Shown piece after piece: positions 17,972-25,929 of a DNA stretch of 33,648 bases. The notes under the pieces are model-generated. The model had not been told where the DNA came from, did not search any database, and was given only the letters and a program-made list of their open reading frames with translations. The stretch's first letter is position 1; each line of letters opens with the position of its first letter. Made by a program: the position numbers and the translations under genes. The DNA lies in NCBI GenBank assembly GCA_023145835.1, contig JAGLDH010000144.1, positions 1 through 33,648 on the forward strand, written 5' to 3'. The stretch comes from Methylococcales bacterium. GTDB lineage: Bacteria > Pseudomonadota > Gammaproteobacteria > Methylococcales > Methylomonadaceae.

Positions 17972-18319
17972 TTTACAATAATAAACTATAGTTAATTTAT
18001 AGAATATAGCTTAGTCTATTTTTATTTTTTAACCAGTTATATGGTGTTTTTTTTATAATTAATACAACCGGTTAAATGCCTTTAGAAATCAGGTTTTCAA
18101 AAAGATAGGGTGTGTAAATATAGATAGTTTGGTTTTATAAATATTGAGGATCATTGATTACAAGCTATTAATGAGAAGTTAAAGGGTTTAAGGCTTTTTG
18201 AGGAGTAATTCAAATTTCTGATTATTGTGAGTTAAGAAAATTAAAGAAGTAAAAGTAATCGTCGATAACTTCAGTGAATCAACAAATTTACAATTATTTT
18301 TCTTTTAGGAGAACACATC
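17972..18319. other. Divergent regulatory interval between pseI and fliC
   Basis: This gap has no coding frame. It carries the sigma-28 promoter of fliC at 18242-18268 and the ribosome site AGGAGAAC just before the fliC ATG. No convincing promoter for pseI could be picked out by eye. Confidence 0.6.
18242..18268 (+). promoter_or_regulatory. Sigma-28 promoter of fliC
   Basis: TAAAGAAG, exactly 11 nt, then GTCGATAA, against the consensus TAAAGTTT-N11-GCCGATAA (5 of 8 and 7 of 8 matches). It leaves a leader of about 45 bases before the ATG. Confidence 0.85.
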
Positions 18320-19159
18320 ATGGCAATGGTAATCAATACAAATGTAGCTTCAATTAATAGTCAACGTCAGTTGATGAAATCATCAAGCGCTCTATCAACT
18401 TCAATGGAACGTTTATCATCAGGTCTTCGGGTTAATTCTGCAAAAGATGATGCTGCGGGGCTTGCAATTGCGAACCGAATGAACTCACAAATTAGAGGGA
18501 TGGGCGTTGCTGTTAGAAATGCAAATGATGGTATTTCTTTAGCACAAACCGCTGAGTCAGGCATGGGTGAGTTGACAAATACTTTGCAAAGAATGCGTGA
18601 CTTGGGTGTGCAGGCAGCAAATACTGGGGCTGTTTCGGATTCTGATAGAGATAAATTACAAACCGAATTTAAACAATTAAATGAAGAATTGTCACGAATA
18701 GTTGTTAATTCAGAGTTTAATGGTAAAAAAATCTTGAATGGAGACTTATCTGGTGGAGTTAATTTTCAAATAGGTGCAAATACATCAGCTCATAACCAAA
18801 TAGCGGTAAGTATAGAAAATTTAGCAACTACCTTGAGTGCTGTTACTGTAGCTTCTATTGGGTCAGGAGCATCTGCAGGAATTATTCTAAGTGCCATTGA
18901 TAAAATTGATGCGGCTATTGAAGGTATTGATACTGCCAGAGCAACGCTAGGTGCGATTCAAAATCGATTTACGACTACGATTTCTAACCTTCAGTCTTCA
19001 ATAGAAAATCAGGCGGCTGCTAAATCAAGAATTATGGACACTGACTTTGCACAAGAAACAGCTGCGCTAAGTCGAAATCAGATTCTTCAACAAGCAGGGA
19101 CGGCAATGTTGGGACAAGCTAATCAGGGGGGGCAGTCTGTTCTTGGGTTATTAAGGTAA
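18320..19159 (+). CDS. fliC: Flagellin, sigma-28-type copy
   Basis: This is the main filament subunit. It begins MAMVINTNVASINSQRQLMKS with the D0/D1 helices ERLSSGLRVNSAKDDAAGLA and QIRGM, and ends TDFAQETAALSRNQILQQAG...LLR. At 279 residues it has almost no surface domain between the two conserved ends. The short central region rich in Ser, Ala and Thr (about 150-195) would carry glycans if the protein is decorated. A good ribosome site lies 8 bases before the ATG. Genes for FlaG, the cap, the export chaperone and a Maf transferase follow, and a strong terminator after this gene means it is probably expressed at a higher level than they are. Confidence 0.96.
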   Translation: MAMVINTNVASINSQRQLMKSSSALSTSMERLSSGLRVNSAKDDAAGLAIANRMNSQIRGMGVAVRNANDGISLAQTAESGMGELTNTLQRMRDLGVQAANTGAVSDSDRDKLQTEFKQLNEELSRIVVNSEFNGKKILNGDLSGGVNFQIGANTSAHNQIAVSIENLATTLSAVTVASIGSGASAGIILSAIDKIDAAIEGIDTARATLGAIQNRFTTTISNLQSSIENQAAAKSRIMDTDFAQETAALSRNQILQQAGTAMLGQANQGGQSVLGLLR

Positions 19160-19176
19160 CGTGCAAAAAAATGATT

Positions 19177-19210
19177 GAAGCTCTCTTATTATTGAGAGCT
19201 TCTTTATTTT
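19177..19210 (+). terminator. Intrinsic terminator after fliC
   Basis: A perfect 9-bp stem, GAAGCTCTC (19177-19185) with GAGAGCTTC (19194-19202), has an 8-base loop and is followed by TTTATTTT. Confidence 0.9.
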
Positions 19211-19229
19211 AATAGCGTTGAGGTGGGAT

Positions 19230-19616
19230 ATGAATAATGATATTTCAAAGATAGGATCGGTGTCATTTACTTCTTTGGTTAGTAATGCTCAACCATTGAA
19301 AAAAGATAAACTCGAGCAGGCTGTAGTTGAGAAACAAGATCAGAAAAAAGTTGAGGATGACATTTCTGATACTAAAGTGACTTCTTTGGATGAAGCTAAA
19401 AAATTAGCTAAAGAAGGCAATATGATACTTAATAATGTACAAAGAAATTTACAATTCAAAGTTGACGATACGACGAAACAGGTTGTGATGAGTATTGTGG
19501 ATAAAGAATCAGGGGAAGTTATAAGGCAACTCCCTTCGGAAGAAGCATTAGAACTTGCTAAAAGGTTAATCGAAGCAGATGGTGATCCAGGCGGGATAGT
19601 AGAGGATAGTGCTTAA
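19230..19616 (+). CDS. flaG: FlaG family protein
   Basis: The 128-residue product ends with the FlaG domain: NLQFKVDDTTKQVVMSIVDKESGEVIRQLPSEEALELAKRL (spread over about 78-118). FlaG proteins affect filament length in polarly flagellated bacteria; the mechanism is unclear. The N-terminal half is charged and probably disordered. A TTG at 19218 would add four residues, but the ATG at 19230 is preceded by GAGGTGGG at proper spacing. It is placed between fliC and fliD, as is common in gammaproteobacteria with polar flagella. Confidence 0.9.
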   Translation: MNNDISKIGSVSFTSLVSNAQPLKKDKLEQAVVEKQDQKKVEDDISDTKVTSLDEAKKLAKEGNMILNNVQRNLQFKVDDTTKQVVMSIVDKESGEVIRQLPSEEALELAKRLIEADGDPGGIVEDSA

Positions 19617-19632
19617 AAAGTAACTGTAAATC

Positions 19633-19647
19633 GAGCCATAATGGCTC
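19633..19647. repeat. Short palindrome between flaG and fliD
   Basis: GAGCCAT-A-ATGGCTC is a 7-bp perfect inverted repeat with a single central base. The tiny loop and lack of a T-run argue against a standard terminator. It could be a protein-binding operator or an mRNA-stabilising structure. Confidence 0.4.
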
Positions 19648-19677
19648 ATTAGTGCGTGGTTGATATAGGAGAGCGAG

Positions 19678-21060
19678 ATGGCAATTACATCATCATTAGG
19701 TATTGGTAGTGGAATGGATATCAATGGTATTGTGAGTCAGTTAATTCAAGCTGAAGGACAGCCCGCATTTAATGCTATTGATAGAAAAGAAGATCAGGCT
19801 AACTCAAAAGTTAGCGCATTAGGGCGCTTGAAAAGTGCTTTATCTGATTTTCGTACAGCAACAGGGAAGCTGAAAGAGGGAGGGGCCTTTAGCCAACACA
19901 AAACAAATCTTACGGATGAGGATAAAGACGCTGCTATGGTTGCAAGCACTGGACTTGGTGCGGCAGCAGGTGTCTATTCCATGGAAATTCAGCAATTAGC
20001 TGAAGCTCATAAATTAACGTCGAAAGGGTATTCTGGTTATGATGCCGTGGTGGGAACAGGAGAACTGACGTTTTCAGTCGGCAGTAATAATTTTTCAATT
20101 ACTTTGGATGGCACTAATAATACGCTAGAGGGTGTTCGAGATGCTATCAACACGGCAAGTGAAAACTCAAGTGTTAATGCGAGTATTATCAATGTTGATG
20201 ATGGAGCGGGAGGAACTGTTTCTAAACTAGTGTTAACTTCAGAAGAAACAGGAACAGCCAATAACATAGCAGTAAGTGCTTCTGGTAGTGCTGGACTGTC
20301 AGATTTAACCTATACTGCTGGTGGTAGTGGAGGGATGACTCAGCAAAATGAAGCAAAAGATGCGATTATTTTGGTTGATGGACAGCAAGCTACGCGGAGT
20401 AGTAATTCGATTACTGATGTTATACAAGGCGTTACTCTTGATTTAAAAACAGCTGAAGTTGGAAAGGCGTTTGATTTGAATGTTAGTTTGGATGAAGAGA
20501 ACATTAAAGAAGTCACGGATGCGTTTGTTTCTGCATATAACGGCTTAATGACCGTTGTTAAAGATCTGGGGAAATATGATGCAGAAGGTGGTGAGGCTGG
20601 AGCATTAGTGGGTAATTCAACTTTACGTAGTGTTCAGTCACAAATGCGGCAAGCAGTGAGTGATTCTGTTAGTAGTGCGACTGGTGATTTTAACTCTTTA
20701 GCAATGATAGGGATAACGATAGATCGGCATGGTGTTATGTCTCTTAATAATTCGGATTTTTCAGATTCACTGAGTAACAATAGAAATGCAGTGAGCGATG
20801 TTTTTTCATCGGAACAAGGCGTGGCTGCACGGCTAGACACACGGCTAGATCAATATTTACAATCAGGCGGTACGTTTGATTTACAAACGACATCTTTAAA
20901 AGATCAATTAAGAGAATATTCTGATGAGCGGGATAGCGTTCAATTAAGGTTGGATGATATGGAGCGAGTGTTAATGAAACAATTTATTGCGATGGATGTT
21001 GCTGTAGGACAGTTTCAATCTACTGGTGCTTATTTAGCCGGTCAATTAGCAAATCTTTAG
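19678..21060 (+). CDS. fliD: Flagellar hook-associated protein 2, filament cap FliD
   Basis: FliD forms the cap at the filament tip that folds and inserts flagellin monomers. The 460-residue protein begins MAITSSLGIGSGMDINGIVSQL, the FliD N-terminal signature, and contains two all-beta domains (around 120-215 and 225-260). The C-terminal helical domain includes FVSAYNGLMTVVKDLGKYD and ends with a coiled-coil region and QFQSTGAYLAGQLANL. A strong ribosome site (AGGAGAGCGAG) precedes the ATG. It is followed by fliS after 23 bases, so cap and chaperone genes are probably one transcript. Confidence 0.95.
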   Translation: MAITSSLGIGSGMDINGIVSQLIQAEGQPAFNAIDRKEDQANSKVSALGRLKSALSDFRTATGKLKEGGAFSQHKTNLTDEDKDAAMVASTGLGAAAGVYSMEIQQLAEAHKLTSKGYSGYDAVVGTGELTFSVGSNNFSITLDGTNNTLEGVRDAINTASENSSVNASIINVDDGAGGTVSKLVLTSEETGTANNIAVSASGSAGLSDLTYTAGGSGGMTQQNEAKDAIILVDGQQATRSSNSITDVIQGVTLDLKTAEVGKAFDLNVSLDEENIKEVTDAFVSAYNGLMTVVKDLGKYDAEGGEAGALVGNSTLRSVQSQMRQAVSDSVSSATGDFNSLAMIGITIDRHGVMSLNNSDFSDSLSNNRNAVSDVFSSEQGVAARLDTRLDQYLQSGGTFDLQTTSLKDQLREYSDERDSVQLRLDDMERVLMKQFIAMDVAVGQFQSTGAYLAGQLANL

Positions 21061-21083
21061 CAATAATTAAAAAGGAAAAATAA

Positions 21084-21482
21084 ATGAGCCCTCAAATGGT
21101 TAGAAGAAATGCAAATCAGTATGCCGCAGTTCATAATGAATCTGTTGCAGAAGAAGCTTCACCTCACCAATTAATTCAAATGTTAATGAATGGTTTTTTA
21201 ATGCGAGTTAATACTGCTAAAGGAGCAGTGCTCCGTAATGACTACCAGGAAAAAAGTGTTCAAATTTCTAAAGCAATGGGTATTGTTGGCGGATTGATAG
21301 ATGGTTTGAATTTAGAGCAGGGGGGGGAAATAGCAGAGAATTTAAATAATTTATATGGCTATATTATTCAACGATTATTTCAGGCAACAGTTGAAAATGA
21401 TGTGGAAATTTTAGATGAAGTGAGTGGGTTAATGCGGGAAGTACAAAGTGCATGGGATGCAATTCCTGAGATGCTACAATGA
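21084..21482 (+). CDS. fliS: Flagellar export chaperone FliS
   Basis: FliS binds the flagellin C-terminus in the cytoplasm, prevents early polymerisation and delivers it to the export gate. The 132-residue all-helical protein has YAAVHNESVAEEASPHQLIQML and an internal KSVQISKAMGIVGGLIDGLN segment, both typical. A ribosome site (AAAGGAAAAA) precedes the ATG. Its stop overlaps the start of the next gene by four bases (ATGA), implying translational coupling. Confidence 0.94.
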   Translation: MSPQMVRRNANQYAAVHNESVAEEASPHQLIQMLMNGFLMRVNTAKGAVLRNDYQEKSVQISKAMGIVGGLIDGLNLEQGGEIAENLNNLYGYIIQRLFQATVENDVEILDEVSGLMREVQSAWDAIPEMLQ

Positions 21483-21799
21483 AGATGATTTGTGACAAAG
21501 AAAGTGAAATGAAGCAAGTTATTTCTACTTATTCTGAAGAAATGCGAAAAAATATTTCTGATGGTGAGTGGGATGTTTTAAATAACCAACTAGAACGACG
21601 GCAAAAATTTTTAGAAGATTTTTTTTTAGAATTTGCTTTTATATCTGATAGCTCTTTTATGAAAGAAATGATTTACAAAATACAGTTAGAAGATATTGAG
21701 TTCCAAGAATTAATAAAAGCTCAGAAACAAATGATGAAAAAACAACTTAAATCACTTAAGCAGGGTAAAAAGGCTGTTAAGGTCTATCAAGAATTATAG
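21479..21799 (+). CDS. FliT-like small flagellar protein
   Basis: This is a 106-residue, charged, helical, mostly coiled-coil protein with no signal peptide or membrane segment. Position directly after fliS and small size match FliT, the chaperone of the FliD cap, although FliT is so variable that sequence alone does not prove it. The C-terminal tail is very Lys-rich (KQMMKKQLKSLKQGKKAVK). The convergent Maf gene ends on the very next base (21800), leaving no room for an ordinary terminator between them. Confidence 0.65.
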   Translation: MKMICDKESEMKQVISTYSEEMRKNISDGEWDVLNNQLERRQKFLEDFFLEFAFISDSSFMKEMIYKIQLEDIEFQELIKAQKQMMKKQLKSLKQGKKAVKVYQEL

Positions 21800-24337
21800 C
21801 TATACCCTTTGTGTTGTGCCCGTGTTTTCTTTTTGATTTTTTATTAAGTTTTTTAATGTATGTACAGCGTCTAAGTTTGGTGAACTAATAAGTATATGAT
21901 CAAGCATTAATTCAGCTGCTTCATACATTTTATTGGAAATGTATAGTGATGCTAGTTTCAACTGCACGATGGTATCTTCAGGGAAGAAATTGATATAGGT
22001 AATATAGCTATCAATAGCTAACAATACATTGCCTAGTAGTCTTGCTGATTCTGCATAATAAGGTAAATAAACAGGTGATATTTGAGTTAAGCATTCTAAT
22101 GCTAAGAAAGCATTTTGATGATCTAGCTGTTCAATACTTATGCTAGTGATTCGAGTAAGGGCTTCTTCCAGTAAAATGGTACTTTCCGTGTCAATAATTT
22201 TATTATAAAAATTTAGAGCTGACTCTGTCGCGCGCTCAAGTTCAGCAATATAAGCTGAAATTAAATACAAATAATCGTCTTTTTCTTTATTTAGAGTATC
22301 TGTTAGAAATTTTTCTTTTAAATCTTTAAGTTCAACTAGCCGTTTGCTATTAAATAAAAGTTTGGCTTTATGTTTGAAAAAATGAATATTTGACCTATCT
22401 TCGTCTAAAATAGTCTTTAAATCGGCCTTGGCCTTAAGGACATAATGAATGAACTTATTAGAGAATTTGATAAATTCTTGATTTATCTCTTCTGAAATTA
22501 ATATATCAGGGTGATTGTTTTTCCAAATTTCAGCACGTTTATAACTGTGTTGTGTTTCCCATGTATTGAATAATAACTGGAAATTAGGTGCGTCTTTTAA
22601 TTCTTCTTGTCTAGCTTTAGTGCTAGAAATGGCTTGGTTAAGGATACTAGAAAGTTTCTTTGAGCCACTTTCATATGCATCGTAGTATATTTTACCTAAT
22701 TCTTGAGCCTGCTCAGCACTCCAATTCTTTTCATCATCGTGTGGTGTCGTTATTTTTAGAAACTGGCGAACGCCAAAACTCTTTACCAGCTTGCTAAAAA
22801 ACTGGTGTTTTGTATTGAGTATTTTTTCTATTTTATCAAGTCGCTTTTTATCTTTATAATTTTCAATAATGCCATCATTGTTGTACATAGATGCGTTTAT
22901 ATGATTGGCTTTTTTGGAAAGTGTTTTTATTCTATTTATATGATGATTAGCTTTTTCTAAAGAGGTAATGACTTTTTGTAAATAGTTGGCTTTGTCAATA
23001 TTTGTAGTCGAGTCTATTTTTGAATTAGCAATTTCTAAAGCTGGTTTAGATAAAGAAACAAGTTTTATGCTTCCAGCGGGAAGGTGAGTGATGGCACTAG
23101 TTTTAGCAGCAGTAGGAGCAAGATTGATTATTGTTTTGTCATTATTATTAGTGATGTGTTTTGCTTGTTGACCTAATGCTTCTAGAGCAAAATAGTAATC
23201 TTCACCTGTTTCTCTATATTCACCATTATAAGTTTCAACTTGCAATGATGTTGTATTGTATTTAGGGCCTGCAATTTGTTCTGCGCTACCTTTTGCGTGA
23301 GTAATACCATTTTTTGCAAAGCATAAATCAACCCCCGCTAATAAAATTTGTTTAAAACCAAAGTGGAACGCTGTTGTGAGAGCTGTATTTGTAACAGTAG
23401 GACCAGCACTATTTAAGTTTTCAACATTTAGAGTGGATTTCCATGGGACTCGTTGTCCTAAATATAAGCTTATTCCCTGCCATTGATTTAAAAGTTGTGG
23501 AAAGATATGGTTGGCATGGATGAGGATAGGCTGGTTGTTAAATGAAAGCATTTCATGGCTTACGTCAAAACTTACTTTTTGCGGGTCTACTGAAAAGATA
23601 AAGTCTGGCGTGAGGTCGGCTTTTAAAAGCTGCTTGGATATGCGTGATACAGAAAAGATAACTAGGTTTTGTCTGTTTTCTTTGACCCAAGGTAGAATTT
23701 CAATAAGCGAAGGGCCTCCAGCTAAAATAATAACAGTTTGTCCTTGATAAGCGTTTTCGAGTATCTTAGCCGGTAACTGTGCATCAGCAATATTCTCTAA
23801 TTGGCGATGGACAAAGCTTTCTGTTGCTAGTTTTACGCTATGTTGCCAATGGATCGTTTGTAATGATTCACTAACATTCCAATTAAGTTCTGTATATTCT
23901 TCAGAACTGTTTTGTTGTGCGCAAATAGCATTTTTTAGTGTGACAGAATTTATATAAGAATACTGTTCAATTTTTAATTTTTCAGCCTCATTTTCCCAGT
24001 TTTTATGTGTGGTACAAACTATTTCAGAATTTAAATTATCTAATAAATGATATTGATGTAATTGTGAAAGGACTTCGTTTAGTTCAATAAATAAATATCG
24101 TGTACCCGCTGGAATACCTTGTTTTTGTAAATATTGAGGCAACAAACCAGAATCTGTACCTAAAATGATATAAAGCGTATTTTCGTCAAAAATTTTTGTT
24201 TTAAATTCAGCTTCAAAAATTGCGCTGGCACTCACTTTGCTAAAGCTATCACGATTGATAGAGTATAAATATCGTTCATTAAAAATATTAGTTTTTAATG
24301 TGTTGGATGAATGATTAGAAAAGTTTGTTGTTGGCAT
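21800..24337 (-). CDS. Motility-associated factor (Maf) glycosyltransferase family protein
   Basis: The 845-residue protein has the Maf core (DUF115, distantly related to sialyltransferase-type GT-A folds): VIILAGGPSLIEILPWVKE (202-220), LTPDFIFSVDPQK, ILIHANHIFPQLL, SAGPTVTNTALTTAFHFG and ILLAGVDLCF with a following HAKGS. Maf proteins move CMP-activated nonulosonic acids such as pseudaminic acid to Ser/Thr of flagellin in the cytoplasm before export. The C-terminal third is helical, with TPR-like repeats from about residue 690 that could hold the flagellin or its chaperone. It lies between two flagellin loci and near the pse cluster, which fits this role. Substrate identity is inferred. Confidence 0.88.
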   Translation of the reverse strand: MPTTNFSNHSSNTLKTNIFNERYLYSINRDSFSKVSASAIFEAEFKTKIFDENTLYIILGTDSGLLPQYLQKQGIPAGTRYLFIELNEVLSQLHQYHLLDNLNSEIVCTTHKNWENEAEKLKIEQYSYINSVTLKNAICAQQNSSEEYTELNWNVSESLQTIHWQHSVKLATESFVHRQLENIADAQLPAKILENAYQGQTVIILAGGPSLIEILPWVKENRQNLVIFSVSRISKQLLKADLTPDFIFSVDPQKVSFDVSHEMLSFNNQPILIHANHIFPQLLNQWQGISLYLGQRVPWKSTLNVENLNSAGPTVTNTALTTAFHFGFKQILLAGVDLCFAKNGITHAKGSAEQIAGPKYNTTSLQVETYNGEYRETGEDYYFALEALGQQAKHITNNNDKTIINLAPTAAKTSAITHLPAGSIKLVSLSKPALEIANSKIDSTTNIDKANYLQKVITSLEKANHHINRIKTLSKKANHINASMYNNDGIIENYKDKKRLDKIEKILNTKHQFFSKLVKSFGVRQFLKITTPHDDEKNWSAEQAQELGKIYYDAYESGSKKLSSILNQAISSTKARQEELKDAPNFQLLFNTWETQHSYKRAEIWKNNHPDILISEEINQEFIKFSNKFIHYVLKAKADLKTILDEDRSNIHFFKHKAKLLFNSKRLVELKDLKEKFLTDTLNKEKDDYLYLISAYIAELERATESALNFYNKIIDTESTILLEEALTRITSISIEQLDHQNAFLALECLTQISPVYLPYYAESARLLGNVLLAIDSYITYINFFPEDTIVQLKLASLYISNKMYEAAELMLDHILISSPNLDAVHTLKNLIKNQKENTGTTQRV

Positions 24338-24382
24338 AATGGAGTGCTCTTTTTTACTTTTAATGACAAATAGCTTTATTGC

Positions 24383-24489
24383 TTAAGAAACCTCTGAACA
24401 AGTTAATTCATAAAAGATAATATTCAATTAATTCAATAAGTTATATTCTATTGAATTGTTACTTTTAAACTTAACCAGAGGTTCCTTAA
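24383..24489. mobile_element. MITE B: ~99-bp inverted-repeat element between flagellin 2 and maf
   Basis: The left end is TTAA-GAAACCTCTGAACAAGT and the right end, reverse-complemented, TTAA-GGAACCTCTGGTTAAGT. The core is 24387-24485, flanked on both sides by TTAA, a probable target duplication. An internal AATTCAATA / TATTGAATT pairing is present. There is no coding capacity. The terminal repeats match those of the element at 12.0 kb. It falls in the presumed flagellin-to-maf transcript and may act as a hairpin there. Confidence 0.85.
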
Positions 24490-24538
24490 TAAATAAGTAA
24501 TAATGCTGTTGTTGAAAAGTGTGCTTATTCATCTTGGG

Positions 24539-25384
24539 TTATTGGAGTAAGGATAAGACTGCTTGGGGTTTTTGGTTTGCTTGTGCGAGCATAGCTGTAC
24601 CAGCCTGTTGCATAATCTGACTACGACTTAGGTTAGCTGTTTCTGCAGCAAAATCTGTGTCCATAATTCGAGATTTAGCAGCAGATTGATTTTCTATAGA
24701 AGAATGTAAGTTTGAAATGGTTGTGGTGAACCTGTTTTGAAGAGCGCCTAAGACAGCTCTTGACGTATCAATACTTGTAATAGCTGTATCAATTTGATTA
24801 ATTGCGCTTAAAACATGAGATGGTGAAGCAGATGCGCCAATGCTAGCTTTTGTAACAGCAGATAAAGTAACACTTAGGTTGCCAAGCTGTATTTGTATTC
24901 GATTGTCGCTTGTTGTGTTTGCACCTACTTGAAAATTAATACCTGCTGATAAGGAGCCATTAATGATTTTTTTACCGTTAAATTCAGTGTTAGTGACTAT
25001 TCGGTTTAACTCTTCATTTAATTCTTGAAATTCTGTTTGTAATTTTTCTCTGTCTGAACTGGATACTGCTCCCGTATTTGCCGCCTGCACGCCCAAGTCC
25101 CGCATCCTTTGTAAAGTATCAGTAAGAATTCCCATGGCAGATTCTGCATTTTGAGCCATTGAAATACCATCATTTGCATTTCTGACGGCAACTGTCATAC
25201 CTCTAATTTGTGAATTCATACGGTTTGCAATGGCAAGACCCGCTGCATCATCTTTCGCACTATTAACACGTAACCCTGAAGATAAACGCTCCATAGATGT
25301 AGACAACGAAGTGTTAGACTTAACTAACTGTCTTTGACTATTAATAGAGCTTATATTTGTATTGATGATCATACCGTTTGACAT
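24539..25384 (-). CDS. Flagellin, sigma-54-type second copy
   Basis: This second flagellin of 281 residues begins MSNGMIINTNISSINSQRQL and ends TDFAAETANLSRSQIMQQAG...LSLLQ. It is close to the first flagellin in the D0/D1 ends (both have ERLSSGLRVNSAKDDAAGLA) but differs in the centre (residues ~150-200). A start at 25462 would add 26 residues unlike any flagellin and would run through the sigma-54 element, so 25384 is used; GAGAG lies just upstream. Multiple flagellins are usual in polar flagella, where they often occupy different parts of the filament. Orientation is toward the maf gene, about 200 bases further on. Confidence 0.93.
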   Translation of the reverse strand: MSNGMIINTNISSINSQRQLVKSNTSLSTSMERLSSGLRVNSAKDDAAGLAIANRMNSQIRGMTVAVRNANDGISMAQNAESAMGILTDTLQRMRDLGVQAANTGAVSSSDREKLQTEFQELNEELNRIVTNTEFNGKKIINGSLSAGINFQVGANTTSDNRIQIQLGNLSVTLSAVTKASIGASASPSHVLSAINQIDTAITSIDTSRAVLGALQNRFTTTISNLHSSIENQSAAKSRIMDTDFAAETANLSRSQIMQQAGTAMLAQANQKPQAVLSLLQ

Positions 25385-25423
25385 AATTTTTCTCTCATAG
25401 TTATTAATATTTACAAATGAAAA

Positions 25424-25440
25424 TGCAGGTATCGTGCCAA
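25424..25440 (-). promoter_or_regulatory. Sigma-54 -24/-12 promoter of the second flagellin
   Basis: The minus strand reads TTGGCACGATACCTGCA. The invariant GG (-24) and GC (-12) are separated by exactly 10 bases, and the TGGCACG half is perfect. It lies about 40 bases before the flagellin ATG. Sigma-54 promoters need an enhancer-binding activator such as FlrC/FleR. Confidence 0.85.
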
Positions 25441-25631
25441 GCTTAACTTTACTAATAATCAAGCTTATTATATGTATGAATTAACAGTGTTATTTTGTTC
25501 TTTGAATAGAAGAGAGGTGAAAAGTGTCATTTAGTTGACATTTTTATAAGGGCTGAGCGGCAATAAATTCTTTTTTTTGTGAAGAGTTCATCACAGATTT
25601 GTCTTTAGAGGCTATAAAATTTTTTTAAGTA

Positions 25632-25639
25632 GCCGATAA
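25632..25639 (+). promoter_or_regulatory. Sigma-28 -10 element for the yjfB-like gene
   Basis: There is a perfect GCCGATAA 31 bases before the start codon. A TAAAATTT resembling the -35 (7 of 8) lies 9 rather than 11 bases upstream, so the -35 fit is imperfect. Confidence 0.7.
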
Positions 25640-25670
25640 GAAGAGGGAACTATATATTAGGAGAATGATT

Positions 25671-25859
25671 ATGATTGGTTCAGTAGGTGGTAGCGATGCT
25701 CCTGGGTTGTTAACGTCAATGATGAATAAGAAAACAGTTGATGAAGAAATCGCTGTTGAAGTAGTAAAAATAGGACTAGATGCTCAAAAAGCAGAAGGTG
25801 AGGCGGCAATGAAGCTAATAGATTCAGCAGATCCAGGTAGGATTGATGTCCATGCTTAA
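25671..25859 (+). CDS. YjfB-like putative motility protein
   Basis: The 62-residue protein MIGSVGGSDAPGLLTSMM... has the core VDEEIAVEVVKIGLDAQKAEGEAAMKLIDSA and a C-terminal GRIDVHA, the pattern of the small YjfB family. The family is annotated as putative motility proteins from its co-occurrence with flagellar genes; its function is not known. An ATG two codons earlier (25665) is only two bases from the AGGAG, so 25671, at seven bases, is preferred. The sigma-28 element upstream supports a late-flagellar role. A strong terminator follows. Confidence 0.8.
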   Translation: MIGSVGGSDAPGLLTSMMNKKTVDEEIAVEVVKIGLDAQKAEGEAAMKLIDSADPGRIDVHA

Positions 25860-25891
25860 TTTTTATTAAGTTTATTATTTTTAAATTTAGG

Positions 25892-25929
25892 GCATAGATG
25901 GCAAAATTTTGCCGTCTATGCTTTTTATG
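25892..25929. terminator. Bidirectional terminator between yjfB-like gene and ypjD
   Basis: A 30-bp near-perfect palindrome: positions 25892-25906 pair with 25907-25921 with one T-G mismatch, the central AAAATTTT forming the loop. T-rich tracts on both sides (CTTTTTATG to the right) allow it to serve both convergent genes. Confidence 0.88.

Noticed and set aside
23511-23747. Plus-strand frame of 78 residues inside the Maf gene
   Set aside because: It is antisense to the conserved AGGPSL region of Maf and has no ribosome site or family match.
25441-25480. A sigma-28 promoter (TAAAGTTA) for the second flagellin
   Set aside because: No GCCGATAA lies at 11 bases; the sigma-54 GG-N10-GC element is a far better match.
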